A stretch of 64,000 nucleotides of DNA from a virus, in IMG/VR virus record IMGVR_UViG_3300042922_000152, positions 1 through 64,000 of that record; one strand, given 5' to 3'. The translations under genes and the position numbers were made by a program. Positions 27,365 through 34,921 of the stretch are shown in pieces; within the stretch, counting starts at the first letter, position 1; every line of letters starts with the position of its first letter. The notes beneath the pieces were generated by a model. That model saw only the letters and a list, made by a program, of their open reading frames with translations, made no database searches and was not told the origin of the DNA.

Positions 27365-27709
27365 ATGATAAGTGCAACAGCAAAAGGCTTTCGTGTGCTG
27401 CTTGAGCCTGAAAAGGATTATGATGGGTTCTTCGGCTTCTTCAGAGAGGCGCGCGACGATTACGCAGAGATAGGCAGATTCCTTTCAGACATGCGACATG
27501 AAGGTATCTGGTATGCTATTACAGGTCAATACTTTACAGATTGGCTCATAGGCATAGGAAACACAATCCTTTATTACTCGGATGCGCTTGTTCTTGTCGC
27601 TATGGGTGCAACGCTGTTTTGCATCTTCGGAAGCAAGAAGGCGCGCAGCGTTCTTTACTGGACAATCGTCTCATATGGCTTCATCAAGTTTCTGGGGGTG
27701 CTATTTTGA
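27365..27709 (+). CDS. Small membrane protein of the transfer-like operon (114 aa)
   Basis: ATG 27365 follows AAGGGGTGACAGC. Residues 1-60 are soluble, with an acidic FFREARDDYAEIG helix. Two hydrophobic segments follow (about 61-89 and 95-114), with a KKAR turn between them. The stop overlaps the TTG start of the ATPase gene, so translation is coupled. A membrane anchor for the ATPase is plausible. Family not recognised. Confidence 0.6.
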   Translation: MISATAKGFRVLLEPEKDYDGFFGFFREARDDYAEIGRFLSDMRHEGIWYAITGQYFTDWLIGIGNTILYYSDALVLVAMGATLFCIFGSKKARSVLYWTIVSYGFIKFLGVLF

Positions 27710-30003
27710 ATTGGCTACTGAACAAGGAGTATGTACGCCTGAAGCTGATTCCTGATAGCTCTGTCAGGAACTGGCGAGCAGAAGACCTTGCCAAGACGAT
27801 TGCAGAACAGTTTAAGCTTCCTATAGAACGCATCGTGTCTGAAGGCTTGCGTATCAAAGGTTATAAAGTGCAGGAGCGCGCAGGCTTTGAAATCGCCTTT
27901 CAAGATGGTTCTGTAACATTTTATCTTACAGTTCCCAAGCACATAGCGCCTCTCGTTGTCAGGCGCTTGCAGTCTATTTGGGATAGAGCGACATTCGAGG
28001 AGACGACATTCGCAAAGCCTTTTGACAGCAATATGTCAACAGTTTACGAGCTTGTGTACAAGAAACACGACATGTACTCACTACACACGGACGCAAAGAA
28101 TAATCTTCCTCTTATCTCGCTGATTGAGTCAGGCAGGTTACTTGGTGAAGGCGAGCGCGCTTCTGTGTTCGCCTACCTTGAGCCTATCAATCAAATTAGT
28201 TGGAACTACAAAATGCAGCAAGCTTGGGAGATATTGCGCAGCGGCAAGCTGCCTATGCGCGCACAGCTTACTGTGAGGGTTGTTATTTACATGATAGTAT
28301 CGGGCCTTGCTTCAATCCTGCAAGAGATTATGGCAGCAATGTCTGATGTCCTGTCTTCAGGACGTGGCAACAATATCTACCTCAATAAGCCTGCAATAGC
28401 TCCAGAGGCCTCGCAGTATGCTATTGATAGACTGTCGGAGTCAACGAAGCGCAAGGCAGCAAAGGCAGGCATGAAGGCGTATGTCTGGACAATGGCGCAA
28501 AGTAAGAACGAATCACGCGCCGACCTCGTTGCGCGCTCACTTGCTGTGAGCTATTCAGACCTCGCAGAGGACAACGAGCTTGAACCTCGAAGGCTTGGCA
28601 AAAAGCAGCGCGCAGAGGTTTTGCGTGTCGTCGCCTCCTCACAACCTCCTAAGATTAACTTGCGGTATAACCTCATGAGCAGCGCAGAGGCGGGCAAGCT
28701 TCTTCAGCTTCCCGGCCTCGAATTGCAGGAGGCATTCAAGGAGATTGAGCGCGTAGAGCAGGCACAGCTTGAAGTGGCTAACAAACGTTTCCTTGATCCG
28801 ACAGGTATCCTTATAGGTGACGTTACCTTTAAAGGCAAGACGCAAAAGGTCTATCAGCCTATACATGATGACGACGAGCTTTGCCTGCCTCATGTAGGCG
28901 TTGGAGGCATGGGTCAAGGTAAAACGAAAGGCCTCCTATCTAACTACGCTGTAGAGGCGACGAGAGCAGGCTTTGCAGCTTTGACGATAGACGCGGCAAA
29001 AGGCGAGATATTCGAACAGGTTTCTGCTGTGCTGCCTCCTGAGCAAGTCAATCACATAGACCTTGGCAAAACAGTGTTCGCGCTCGACTTCTGCGAGGCC
29101 ATGCACGATGACAGGGCGCGCTCACGCCTTGCAAATATTGTGGTATACTTCTTCGATGTTGCAGAGGAGACAACAGGACAGACAGAACGCTTTCTGCGCG
29201 CTTGTGTACTTGCTATGCAGCACGGAAGGCTGTCAGAGGTCTTGAGCATCCTGAACATGAACAAAGACAACAAGGAGGCAGAGAAGCGCCTTGACGAGGC
29301 TATACAGCGCCTCATAGACCGAGACGATGAATTTAACCTCGCCACGCTGAAAGAGTTCAAAAGCTATGATACAGGAATGAGGCGCAAGATACTGTCGCCT
29401 ATCCTGAACAGGATGAACGACATACTTGGTGACGAGCATCTTGCCAAATGCATGAAAGCTGACAACTCACTTGATTTTGTTGAAATCATGAGCAAGCGAA
29501 ATCTGTGTACGGTCATAGACGTGCGCGCGGATGATCTTGACAAAGTAGCGGTGAACGTCATTGTCAGCCTGCTATCATTGAAGATTGATCTTGCCATGAG
29601 GATGCGTGAGAAGATCAAAGGCCCAGAGGCCTCGTTTCCTTACTTCGCGCTCATTGACGAACCACATCAATACATGAAGTCAACAAAGATATGGGAGGAC
29701 GCTGTTGTGGAATCAAGGAAGTGGCGTGTGTGCTACTTCTGGACATTTCACTATTTTGACCAACTGCCTGCGAAGCTTCAAAAAGCAATCAAGAACGCGC
29801 TGCCTCATTATCACCTTTATCCTACATCAACCGAAACCTTCAAAAGCCTCCTTCAGGAAATACGTCCTTTTGTTCTGGACGATGCGCTAAAACTAAAACG
29901 ATGGCATGCAATCAACGTTATCAGGTCAGGAGGCGAAAACGCTACGCCGTTCATAGCGCACATGGCTGCACCCCCAAAAGACCGCTTAAAATCAGGAGCT
30001 TAA
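27706..30003 (+). CDS. VirD4/HerA-FtsK superfamily ATPase, conjugation-coupling-like
   Basis: I chose TTG 27706 behind GGGGGTG, overlapping the previous stop; the long upstream extension in this frame shadows that gene. The 765-aa protein has a 180-residue N-terminal domain, one likely membrane helix (about 190-212), a helical linker and a motor domain with Walker A GGMGQGKTKG (about 400-409) and Walker B LIDEPHQYM (about 648-656). This resembles coupling proteins that pump DNA through type IV secretion channels. No relaxase or VirB4 was found, so the cargo is unknown. Confidence 0.75.
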   Translation: MNWLLNKEYVRLKLIPDSSVRNWRAEDLAKTIAEQFKLPIERIVSEGLRIKGYKVQERAGFEIAFQDGSVTFYLTVPKHIAPLVVRRLQSIWDRATFEETTFAKPFDSNMSTVYELVYKKHDMYSLHTDAKNNLPLISLIESGRLLGEGERASVFAYLEPINQISWNYKMQQAWEILRSGKLPMRAQLTVRVVIYMIVSGLASILQEIMAAMSDVLSSGRGNNIYLNKPAIAPEASQYAIDRLSESTKRKAAKAGMKAYVWTMAQSKNESRADLVARSLAVSYSDLAEDNELEPRRLGKKQRAEVLRVVASSQPPKINLRYNLMSSAEAGKLLQLPGLELQEAFKEIERVEQAQLEVANKRFLDPTGILIGDVTFKGKTQKVYQPIHDDDELCLPHVGVGGMGQGKTKGLLSNYAVEATRAGFAALTIDAAKGEIFEQVSAVLPPEQVNHIDLGKTVFALDFCEAMHDDRARSRLANIVVYFFDVAEETTGQTERFLRACVLAMQHGRLSEVLSILNMNKDNKEAEKRLDEAIQRLIDRDDEFNLATLKEFKSYDTGMRRKILSPILNRMNDILGDEHLAKCMKADNSLDFVEIMSKRNLCTVIDVRADDLDKVAVNVIVSLLSLKIDLAMRMREKIKGPEASFPYFALIDEPHQYMKSTKIWEDAVVESRKWRVCYFWTFHYFDQLPAKLQKAIKNALPHYHLYPTSTETFKSLLQEIRPFVLDDALKLKRWHAINVIRSGGENATPFIAHMAAPPKDRLKSGA

Positions 30004-30024
30004 AAAGTTCCTGATTTTTTTTTT
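29989..30024 (+). terminator. Terminator after the ATPase operon
   Basis: AAATCAGGA (from 29989) pairs with TCCTGATTT around a CTTAAAA-type loop, followed by a long U run. The stem begins inside the last codons of the ATPase gene. Confidence 0.88.
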
Positions 30025-30044
30025 GTTTTTATGATTAAAATGGC

Positions 30045-30074
30045 TTGCCATAGAAAATGCTATGTAGTATATTA
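30045..30074 (+). promoter_or_regulatory. Sigma-A-like promoter (TTGCCA, 17, TATATT)
   Basis: TTGCCA (30045-30050), a 17-base spacer, then TATATT (30068-30073) inside TAGTATATTA. It belongs to the TTGC-type promoter group found also at 31401, 39163, 43467 and 50031. Confidence 0.75.
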
Positions 30075-30129
30075 GAAACATGAAGTTCATCAAAACGCCC
30101 GGAGAGGCGAACATGGAGGAGAATTTAAA

Positions 30130-31335
30130 ATGAATAAACTGACTGTAGCTCAAATTAAGGAACTGGTTGAATTTAAGGCTGTAGCTGCCTCGTCCGGCAA
30201 GAAAGCGTCCTTTAAGGTCATCGACGACACGAAAGCTGTAGCAGCTTTCGAAGATGGCACTTCGAAGGAAATCAAGCTCGAAACTATCAGCAAAATGTGG
30301 CGTCTCGAAGGCGAAGCAGGTGAAGCAGGTGAAGGCGCTCCTGCTGGCGAGGATGCTCCCAAGGTTGAGAAGACCGCCGAAGAAACCGCTGCTGAGAAGG
30401 CTGCCGCGAAAGCTGCTGACAAGGCGAAGAAGGACGCAGAGAAGGCAGAGGCGAAGGCAAAGCGCGAAGCTGACAAGGCCGCTGCAAAGGCGAAGGCTGA
30501 GGCTGACAAGAAGGCGAAGGAAGAAGAGAACGCTGCAAAGCTGGCGAGCCTGAAGAAGCCCTTGACGCTGCCTGAAGAAAAGCTTGAGGCCCGCGTTACT
30601 GAGAAGGAAGCCACCATTTTCAACGTACTCGCAGGCCTCGTGCTGACGACTGCTGATGGCGTGTCCACCTTTGACCTCGTTGACATTGCACAACGTACAG
30701 ACATGAAAGCTCGTGTCGTGAAGGGCATCCTCGGCAGCCTCGTGAAGAAGCGCTTCGTTGAATCCAAGGAAACGAAGGAAGGCGAGAACACGATTGACGT
30801 GTTCCACATCGTTCCTACCTACGCGAACAAGACTCTTGTTCCTTCTGCTGACGCACATGTTGGTACTACTGCTCAACGCCGCGAGACTCAAATTGACACT
30901 TCGCCTGCTGTGCCTGCCTGCGACGATTACAACAAGTTCCTGCTGGCCTTCGTGAACAACGTCAAGGAAAAGCTGCCCGGCTACAGCACAGTGAAGCGCG
31001 TCGGCGCGAAGAATTACATCAGCTTCCCGACAGGTCAATCCGAGGCCTCGCTGATTGTAACGCAAGTCAAGAAGGCGCTGCGCATTGAGGTTTACCTGAT
31101 GGCTGACACAAGCAAGCTGAATGAACTGTATGGCAAAATCGAAGCGAAGAAGGAAGAACTGACAGCAGCGCTGGGTGAGCTTGCATGGAGCAATCCTGAA
31201 AAGACTCGCAGCGCGACAATCTCCCAAACCTTTGCAGCAGATACCTTCGAGACTGAGGCGGCTGCTATCGAAAAGCTGACCGAGCGCCTGAAGGCCTTCA
31301 AGGAAGCCTTTGCTCCCATCGTAACTGCGAAGTAA
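30130..31335 (+). CDS. Hypothetical protein with long charged helix and winged-helix-like part (401 aa)
   Basis: The gene has its own promoter, a GGAGGAG site and its own terminator, so it is a one-gene early unit and probably strongly expressed. Residues 1-60 are a small domain, 65-150 a Lys/Ala/Glu-rich helix, and 160-220 a winged-helix-like domain (TFDLVDIAQRTDMKARVVKG). The C-terminal part (PGYSTVKRVGAKNYISFPTG, then KKALRIEVYLMAD) resembles domains in proteins that act on nucleic acids. A host-takeover or DNA-binding role is guesswork. Confidence 0.7.
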   Translation: MNKLTVAQIKELVEFKAVAASSGKKASFKVIDDTKAVAAFEDGTSKEIKLETISKMWRLEGEAGEAGEGAPAGEDAPKVEKTAEETAAEKAAAKAADKAKKDAEKAEAKAKREADKAAAKAKAEADKKAKEEENAAKLASLKKPLTLPEEKLEARVTEKEATIFNVLAGLVLTTADGVSTFDLVDIAQRTDMKARVVKGILGSLVKKRFVESKETKEGENTIDVFHIVPTYANKTLVPSADAHVGTTAQRRETQIDTSPAVPACDDYNKFLLAFVNNVKEKLPGYSTVKRVGAKNYISFPTGQSEASLIVTQVKKALRIEVYLMADTSKLNELYGKIEAKKEELTAALGELAWSNPEKTRSATISQTFAADTFETEAAAIEKLTERLKAFKEAFAPIVTAK

Positions 31336-31353
31336 GGTATACCTCATAATTCG

Positions 31354-31391
31354 AAAAGAGGTCAGCGAAAAAAATCGTTGGCCTCTTTTGC
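31354..31391 (+). terminator. Terminator after the 401-aa protein gene
   Basis: AAAAGAGG(T)CAGCGA pairs with TCGTTG(G)CCTCTTTT around an A-rich loop. Confidence 0.8.
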
Positions 31392-31400
31392 ATATAATGC

Positions 31401-31430
31401 TTGCAGGTGTACATATTATATAGTATACTA
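31401..31430 (+). promoter_or_regulatory. Sigma-A-like promoter with TAGTATACTA palindrome
   Basis: TTGCAG (31401-31406), 17 bases, TATACT (31424-31429). The -10 lies in TAGTATACTA (31421-31430), a perfect 10-base palindrome repeated at 43487 and 50051. It serves the SNF2 helicase gene. Confidence 0.8.
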
Positions 31431-31467
31431 TATGTAAAGAAGGAGTTAGCGAAGGAGGCAGTAAGGA

Positions 31468-33270
31468 ATGGCGAACATCACTCTGGCAGTCAAGAAATCG
31501 CAGTTTATCAAAACGGCAAAGCAGTCACTTTTCGTCAGCTTCAGTTATGATATGAACCTGGTTGCAACAATCAAGACCTTGCCGACACGTTACTATGTAG
31601 GAGCTTCGCGCGAGTGGGAAGTACCGCTTGAGAGCGTGAATGATGTCATGAACCTTTTCAGTCAGCATAAGATCACGATTCAAGGCAAGGCGGTCACAGA
31701 GCTTGAGGCAGTAGAGCAAAACGCTCCCAAGACAATGCCTGGTACACTGTTCACCGCTGCTGAGAGCAAAGAATTTCAGTACAAGACGAAGCCCTTCTAT
31801 CATCAGGAAGAAAGCTTCAAACACTCTTTGACACATCCCAAATTTCTTCTTGGTGACGAGCAAGGCCTCGGCAAGACAAAGCAGGCCATTGACATTGCTG
31901 TGAATCGCAAGAAGGCGAATGGTTTCAAGCATTGCCTCATTATCTGCGGCGTGAACACACTCAAGTCGAATTGGTACAGAGAAGTCATGATACACTCGAA
32001 TGAACGTCCTCACATCATCGGTGCAAAGGTTGACTTCAAAGGAAACTCGCTTCGTATCAAAGAAGGCACCATGAAGGAGCGCCTTGCAGACATCAGCAGC
32101 GACATGAAGGAGTTCTTCCTGATAACCAACATTGAGTCGATGCGTGACCCGCGCGAATGGGATAAGCACCTGAAGAAGCACAAGCCACTGAACGCTACAC
32201 AGCAGGTTCAATATGATTTCATTTGCAAAATCAAAGAGCTTTGCGAAAACGGAACTATCGGCATGGTAATCCTCGACGAGGCGCACAAAGCCAAGAACTC
32301 TGAGAGCAAGCAAGGCAAGGCGCTTCACTTCGCAAACGCGCATTTCAAACTGCCCATGACAGGAACGCCCATCATGAACAATCCTATTGACGCATACAAC
32401 GTCATGAAGTGGATAGGCGCAGAGCGCGGCACACTGTATCAGTTCAAAAATCGTTATGTAGTGTACGGCTCATTCAATGACGTTGTAGGTTACAAGAACA
32501 TGGACGAATTGCGCAAGCGCCTTGATGCCATCATGCTTCGCAGACGCAAGGACGAAGTTCTTGACCTGCCGCCGAAAATCGAATCCACTGAATACGTGCA
32601 GATGTCGAAAGACCAAGCAGCGCTTTACAAGGAAGTGCTGAATGATATCAAGGCAAACCTTGCAAGCATTGAGTTGGACAGCAATCCTCTCGCCCGGCTC
32701 ATTCGCCTTCGTCAGGTAACTTCGAATCCTCTGATTGTGTCTGATGTCATCGACGCCAACGCGAAGCTTGATCGGCTTGAAGAGATTGTGGAAGAGCTTA
32801 TGGAATCAGGTCAAAAAGCTCTGATCTTTAGTAACTGGTCTGAAGTGACTGACGCTATCAGAGAGCGCCTGAAGAAGTACAATCCTGCTTACATCACTGG
32901 CGACACAAAGAATCGGGATGCAGAAGTACAAAAGTTTCAAAATGACAAGACTTGTGGTGTTGCGATTGGCACAATAGGCGCAATGGGAACAGGCCTGACG
33001 ATGACAGCAGCAAGCACCGTTATCTTCTTTGACAGACCTTGGAACAAGGCTACTGTAGATCAAACAGCAGACAGAGCGCATAGAATTGGTACAACCGGAA
33101 CTGTAAACGTCATAACGCTTGTGTGTGAGGACACAATTGACGAGCGCATTGAAGAAATCATTTCAGACAAAGGACAAATTTCTGATGGCCTTGTAGATGG
33201 CGAAGCGTCACCCATTCTGAAGCTCGACAAGGATGCCAAGAAGAAATTGCTCAAGAAGCTGCTCGCGTAG
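31468..33270 (+). CDS. SNF2-family DNA helicase/translocase with HARP-like N-terminus
   Basis: The 600-aa protein starts with a HARP-like stretch (SYDMNLVATIKTLPTRYYVG, then WEVP) as in SMARCAL1-type annealing helicases. Walker A is GDEQGLGKTK (129-138), the DEAH box is LDEAHKAKN (about 268), and motif VI is in ADRAHRIGTTG near 533. Such enzymes move on double-stranded DNA and remodel forks or displace proteins. The gene stands alone behind its own promoter, before the small DNA-binding protein genes. Confidence 0.9.
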   Translation: MANITLAVKKSQFIKTAKQSLFVSFSYDMNLVATIKTLPTRYYVGASREWEVPLESVNDVMNLFSQHKITIQGKAVTELEAVEQNAPKTMPGTLFTAAESKEFQYKTKPFYHQEESFKHSLTHPKFLLGDEQGLGKTKQAIDIAVNRKKANGFKHCLIICGVNTLKSNWYREVMIHSNERPHIIGAKVDFKGNSLRIKEGTMKERLADISSDMKEFFLITNIESMRDPREWDKHLKKHKPLNATQQVQYDFICKIKELCENGTIGMVILDEAHKAKNSESKQGKALHFANAHFKLPMTGTPIMNNPIDAYNVMKWIGAERGTLYQFKNRYVVYGSFNDVVGYKNMDELRKRLDAIMLRRRKDEVLDLPPKIESTEYVQMSKDQAALYKEVLNDIKANLASIELDSNPLARLIRLRQVTSNPLIVSDVIDANAKLDRLEEIVEELMESGQKALIFSNWSEVTDAIRERLKKYNPAYITGDTKNRDAEVQKFQNDKTCGVAIGTIGAMGTGLTMTAASTVIFFDRPWNKATVDQTADRAHRIGTTGTVNVITLVCEDTIDERIEEIISDKGQISDGLVDGEASPILKLDKDAKKKLLKKLLA

Positions 33271-33310
33271 CAGCTTCTTGTACACACTATTCACAGGGGG
33301 TTGTTGATAA

Positions 33311-33592
33311 GTGTATAATGTAACTATGAAGTCATATTGGGTGCTGATGACTCGCACCTATCCGTATAGGTATAGAGGACATCTGGGAACTGGGAACAGC
33401 TTTGACTATGCCACGCAATACAAAAGCCTCAACGCCGCGCAGAAGGCGCGTAAGGCTCACATAGTAGCGCTTGAACAGGACATACGCGCTCGACAACTTT
33501 ATGAGCAGCCTACAGAGCTTCTGGAAGCCTGCTTGCGTGTAGCATATGACATGAAGCCTCGTGAAGTCAAAATAACCGTATCAATGCCATAA
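33311..33592 (+). CDS. Hypothetical protein (93 aa)
   Basis: GTG 33311 has AGGGGG ten bases upstream. The ATG at 33326 is the alternative: TTCACA (33290) and TATAAT (33314-33319) form a sigma-A-like promoter whose transcript would begin about there, so a second, nearly leaderless product is possible. The protein is basic and Tyr/Arg rich (RTYPYRYRGHLGTG), followed by a long helix. No family was recognised. Confidence 0.6.
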   Translation: MYNVTMKSYWVLMTRTYPYRYRGHLGTGNSFDYATQYKSLNAAQKARKAHIVALEQDIRARQLYEQPTELLEACLRVAYDMKPREVKITVSMP

Positions 33593-33605
33593 GGAGGGCA
33601 ACAGC

Positions 33606-33848
33606 ATGAAATTTCATAACGGCAAAAGGTATTACACAATAGGCGAGGCTGCTGAAATGATTGGGCGCAGTCCTCAAACCATCAAAAATTGGTACAAACT
33701 TGCTGAAGGCAAGAAGGATTTTCCTGCTTTGCCGAAGATATTCTACCTTGACGAGAAGAAGACAAGATACTTTTCTGACGTTGACGTTCAGGTTCTTGAA
33801 ATGTTCCGGGATGATGTTCGCTATGGATCACTTACTGGCGACGCATGA
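33606..33848 (+). CDS. MerR/excisionase-type helix-turn-helix protein
   Basis: RYYTIGEAAEMIGRSPQTIKNWYK is the MerR-like HTH typical of excisionase/HTH_17 proteins, followed by the wing with RYFSDVDVQVLEMF. The 80-aa size leaves no effector domain. AAGGAGGG precedes the ATG. It may regulate phage promoters or architecture; there is no integrase nearby to support an excision role. Confidence 0.75.
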   Translation: MKFHNGKRYYTIGEAAEMIGRSPQTIKNWYKLAEGKKDFPALPKIFYLDEKKTRYFSDVDVQVLEMFRDDVRYGSLTGDA

Positions 33849-33910
33849 TTACCACACTATGCTTACTCATACTCATTGTCGTGCTAATTCACGCCGATGA
33901 ACATAAATAA
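33845..33910 (+). CDS. Possible 21-aa membrane peptide
   Basis: The ATG overlaps the HTH gene stop (ATGA). The peptide MITTLCLLILIVVLIHADEHK is one hydrophobic helix with a charged end, and its stop directly precedes the next terminator stem. Coupling by ATGA favours a real product, but the ORF is very short. Confidence 0.35.
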   Translation: MITTLCLLILIVVLIHADEHK

Positions 33911-33949
33911 GGCGCTGCTTAAAAAGGCAGCGCCTTTTGCTATATAACG
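33911..33949 (+). promoter_or_regulatory. Nested terminator-promoter, copy 1
   Basis: GGCGCTGC and GCAGCGCC form the stem, CTTAAAA (33918-33924) lies in the loop, TTTT follows, and TATATAACG (33941-33949) comes exactly 16 bases after CTTAAAA. It ends the upstream unit and probably starts the next. Confidence 0.85.
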
Positions 33950-33981
33950 AGTGAACTGATAATTAAAAGGAGGAGAACAAA

Positions 33982-34398
33982 GTGGCAAAAGAAGAAAAAA
34001 GTATTGCCGAGGTTGTCAGCGAGTATCACAGCCTGAACAGTGAGAAGAAGGCGCTTGAAAAAGACCTTGAACCGCTGAACGCTCGCATTAAGGAACACCT
34101 TGGTGAAGAAGCGGGCGAGGAGACGTTTGAAACCGAACAAGGCAAAATTCAAGTCAAGCTCGCTATTCAGGACAGAAGTACGATGAACCCTGAAAAGCTC
34201 GTTCTGAAACTGAAGGAACTCGGATTTCATCAGGCTATCAAAACTGTTGAAGTCCCGGATGCTCAGGCTGTTGAAATGCTCATGTTCGAAGGTAGGATTC
34301 CTGCGGCAGAGCTTGATTCCTGTCGAGAGCCGAAATTCGTCAGAGTGCTGACTACGAAGCTCGTACTCGAAAAACTGAAGAAGGGCGGTAAAAAATAA
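33982..34398 (+). CDS. Hypothetical coiled-coil protein (138 aa)
   Basis: A GTG start follows AAAAGGAGGAG. Residues 5-45 form a charged coiled coil (EYHSLNSEKKALEKDLEPLN), then a small beta part (FETEQGKIQVKLAIQD), a helix and a basic KLKKGGKK tail. This layout is common in small phage proteins next to replication genes, but no named family was recognised. Confidence 0.65.
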   Translation: MAKEEKSIAEVVSEYHSLNSEKKALEKDLEPLNARIKEHLGEEAGEETFETEQGKIQVKLAIQDRSTMNPEKLVLKLKELGFHQAIKTVEVPDAQAVEMLMFEGRIPAAELDSCREPKFVRVLTTKLVLEKLKKGGKK

Positions 34399-34641
34399 AT
34401 GAAACAACCTCGCGCTGTAACGATTCACGGTCAGAACGTCGATCTGTACGCCTCGGGTTACGGCAGTATTACCATTGACAGGCAAAACCTTGTAGATATT
34501 ATTTACGGCGCATTTGGCGCCAAAGATGGTGTGGCTGTTTCCGGCAGATTTAACATTCAGGTTGTCATCACTGAAGTTGAGTCTTCCTTGTCTGTAGTTG
34601 GCGTAGTTCCGAAGGAGGACGAAGAGAATGGCGCAAGTTAA
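34399..34641 (+). CDS. Hypothetical protein (80 aa)
   Basis: The ATG directly follows the previous stop, with GAAGAAGGGCGG as a probable site. The protein is beta-rich (AVTIHGQNVDLYASGYGS, then FNIQVVITEVESSLSVVGVV) with an acidic tail, which overlaps the next gene. Function unknown; it belongs to the three-gene operon behind nested promoter 1. Confidence 0.6.
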   Translation: MKQPRAVTIHGQNVDLYASGYGSITIDRQNLVDIIYGAFGAKDGVAVSGRFNIQVVITEVESSLSVVGVVPKEDEENGAS

Positions 34642-34825
34642 AACTTTTCGCGCAGAATTTGGCTCGTCCGTAGAAATTCGTAAGGTGTGGTACAAGTTCA
34701 CAGCAGCTATCGAACTCGAACTCACGCCAGACGATGATCCGCCCGAAGTTATTGAGAAGGCATGGAACACCGTCATAAACGAAGTCGAAATCCAGCTTGA
34801 GCATGTTGCAAGGCAGAATCAATAA
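34628..34825 (+). CDS. Hypothetical protein (65 aa)
   Basis: GAAGGAGGACG precedes the ATG, inside the end of the previous gene. The protein has strands (KTFRAEFGSSVEIRKVWYKF) followed by a helix (VIEKAWNTVINEVEIQLEHV). No motif was recognised. A terminator follows. Confidence 0.6.
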   Translation: MAQVKTFRAEFGSSVEIRKVWYKFTAAIELELTPDDDPPEVIEKAWNTVINEVEIQLEHVARQNQ

Positions 34826-34835
34826 AAGCAGGAGG

Positions 34836-34868
34836 AAGGAGAAGGCTGCTTGTATACCTTCTCCTTTT
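34836..34868 (+). terminator. Terminator before the initiator gene
   Basis: GGAGAAGG (34838-34845) pairs with CCTTCTCC (34857-34864), followed by TTTT. Confidence 0.75.
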
Positions 34869-34921
34869 CCATGACGTTCTGAGAGTCAGAAATAGGCTTC
34901 TAAGAGAGGAGAGCGCAAAGG

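Noticed and set aside
27541-27705. N-terminal extension of the VirD4-like ATPase
   Set aside because: This part overlaps the 114-aa membrane protein in another frame; TTG 27706 with GGGGGTG is the better start.
29992-31347. 451-aa minus-strand frame rich in Leu/Phe/Ser
   Set aside because: It mirrors the Lys/Ala/Glu-rich 401-aa gene, which has promoter, ribosome site and terminator on the plus strand.
33606-33848. Excisionase paired with an integrase
   Set aside because: No integrase gene or attachment-site repeat was seen; only a general HTH role can be supported.
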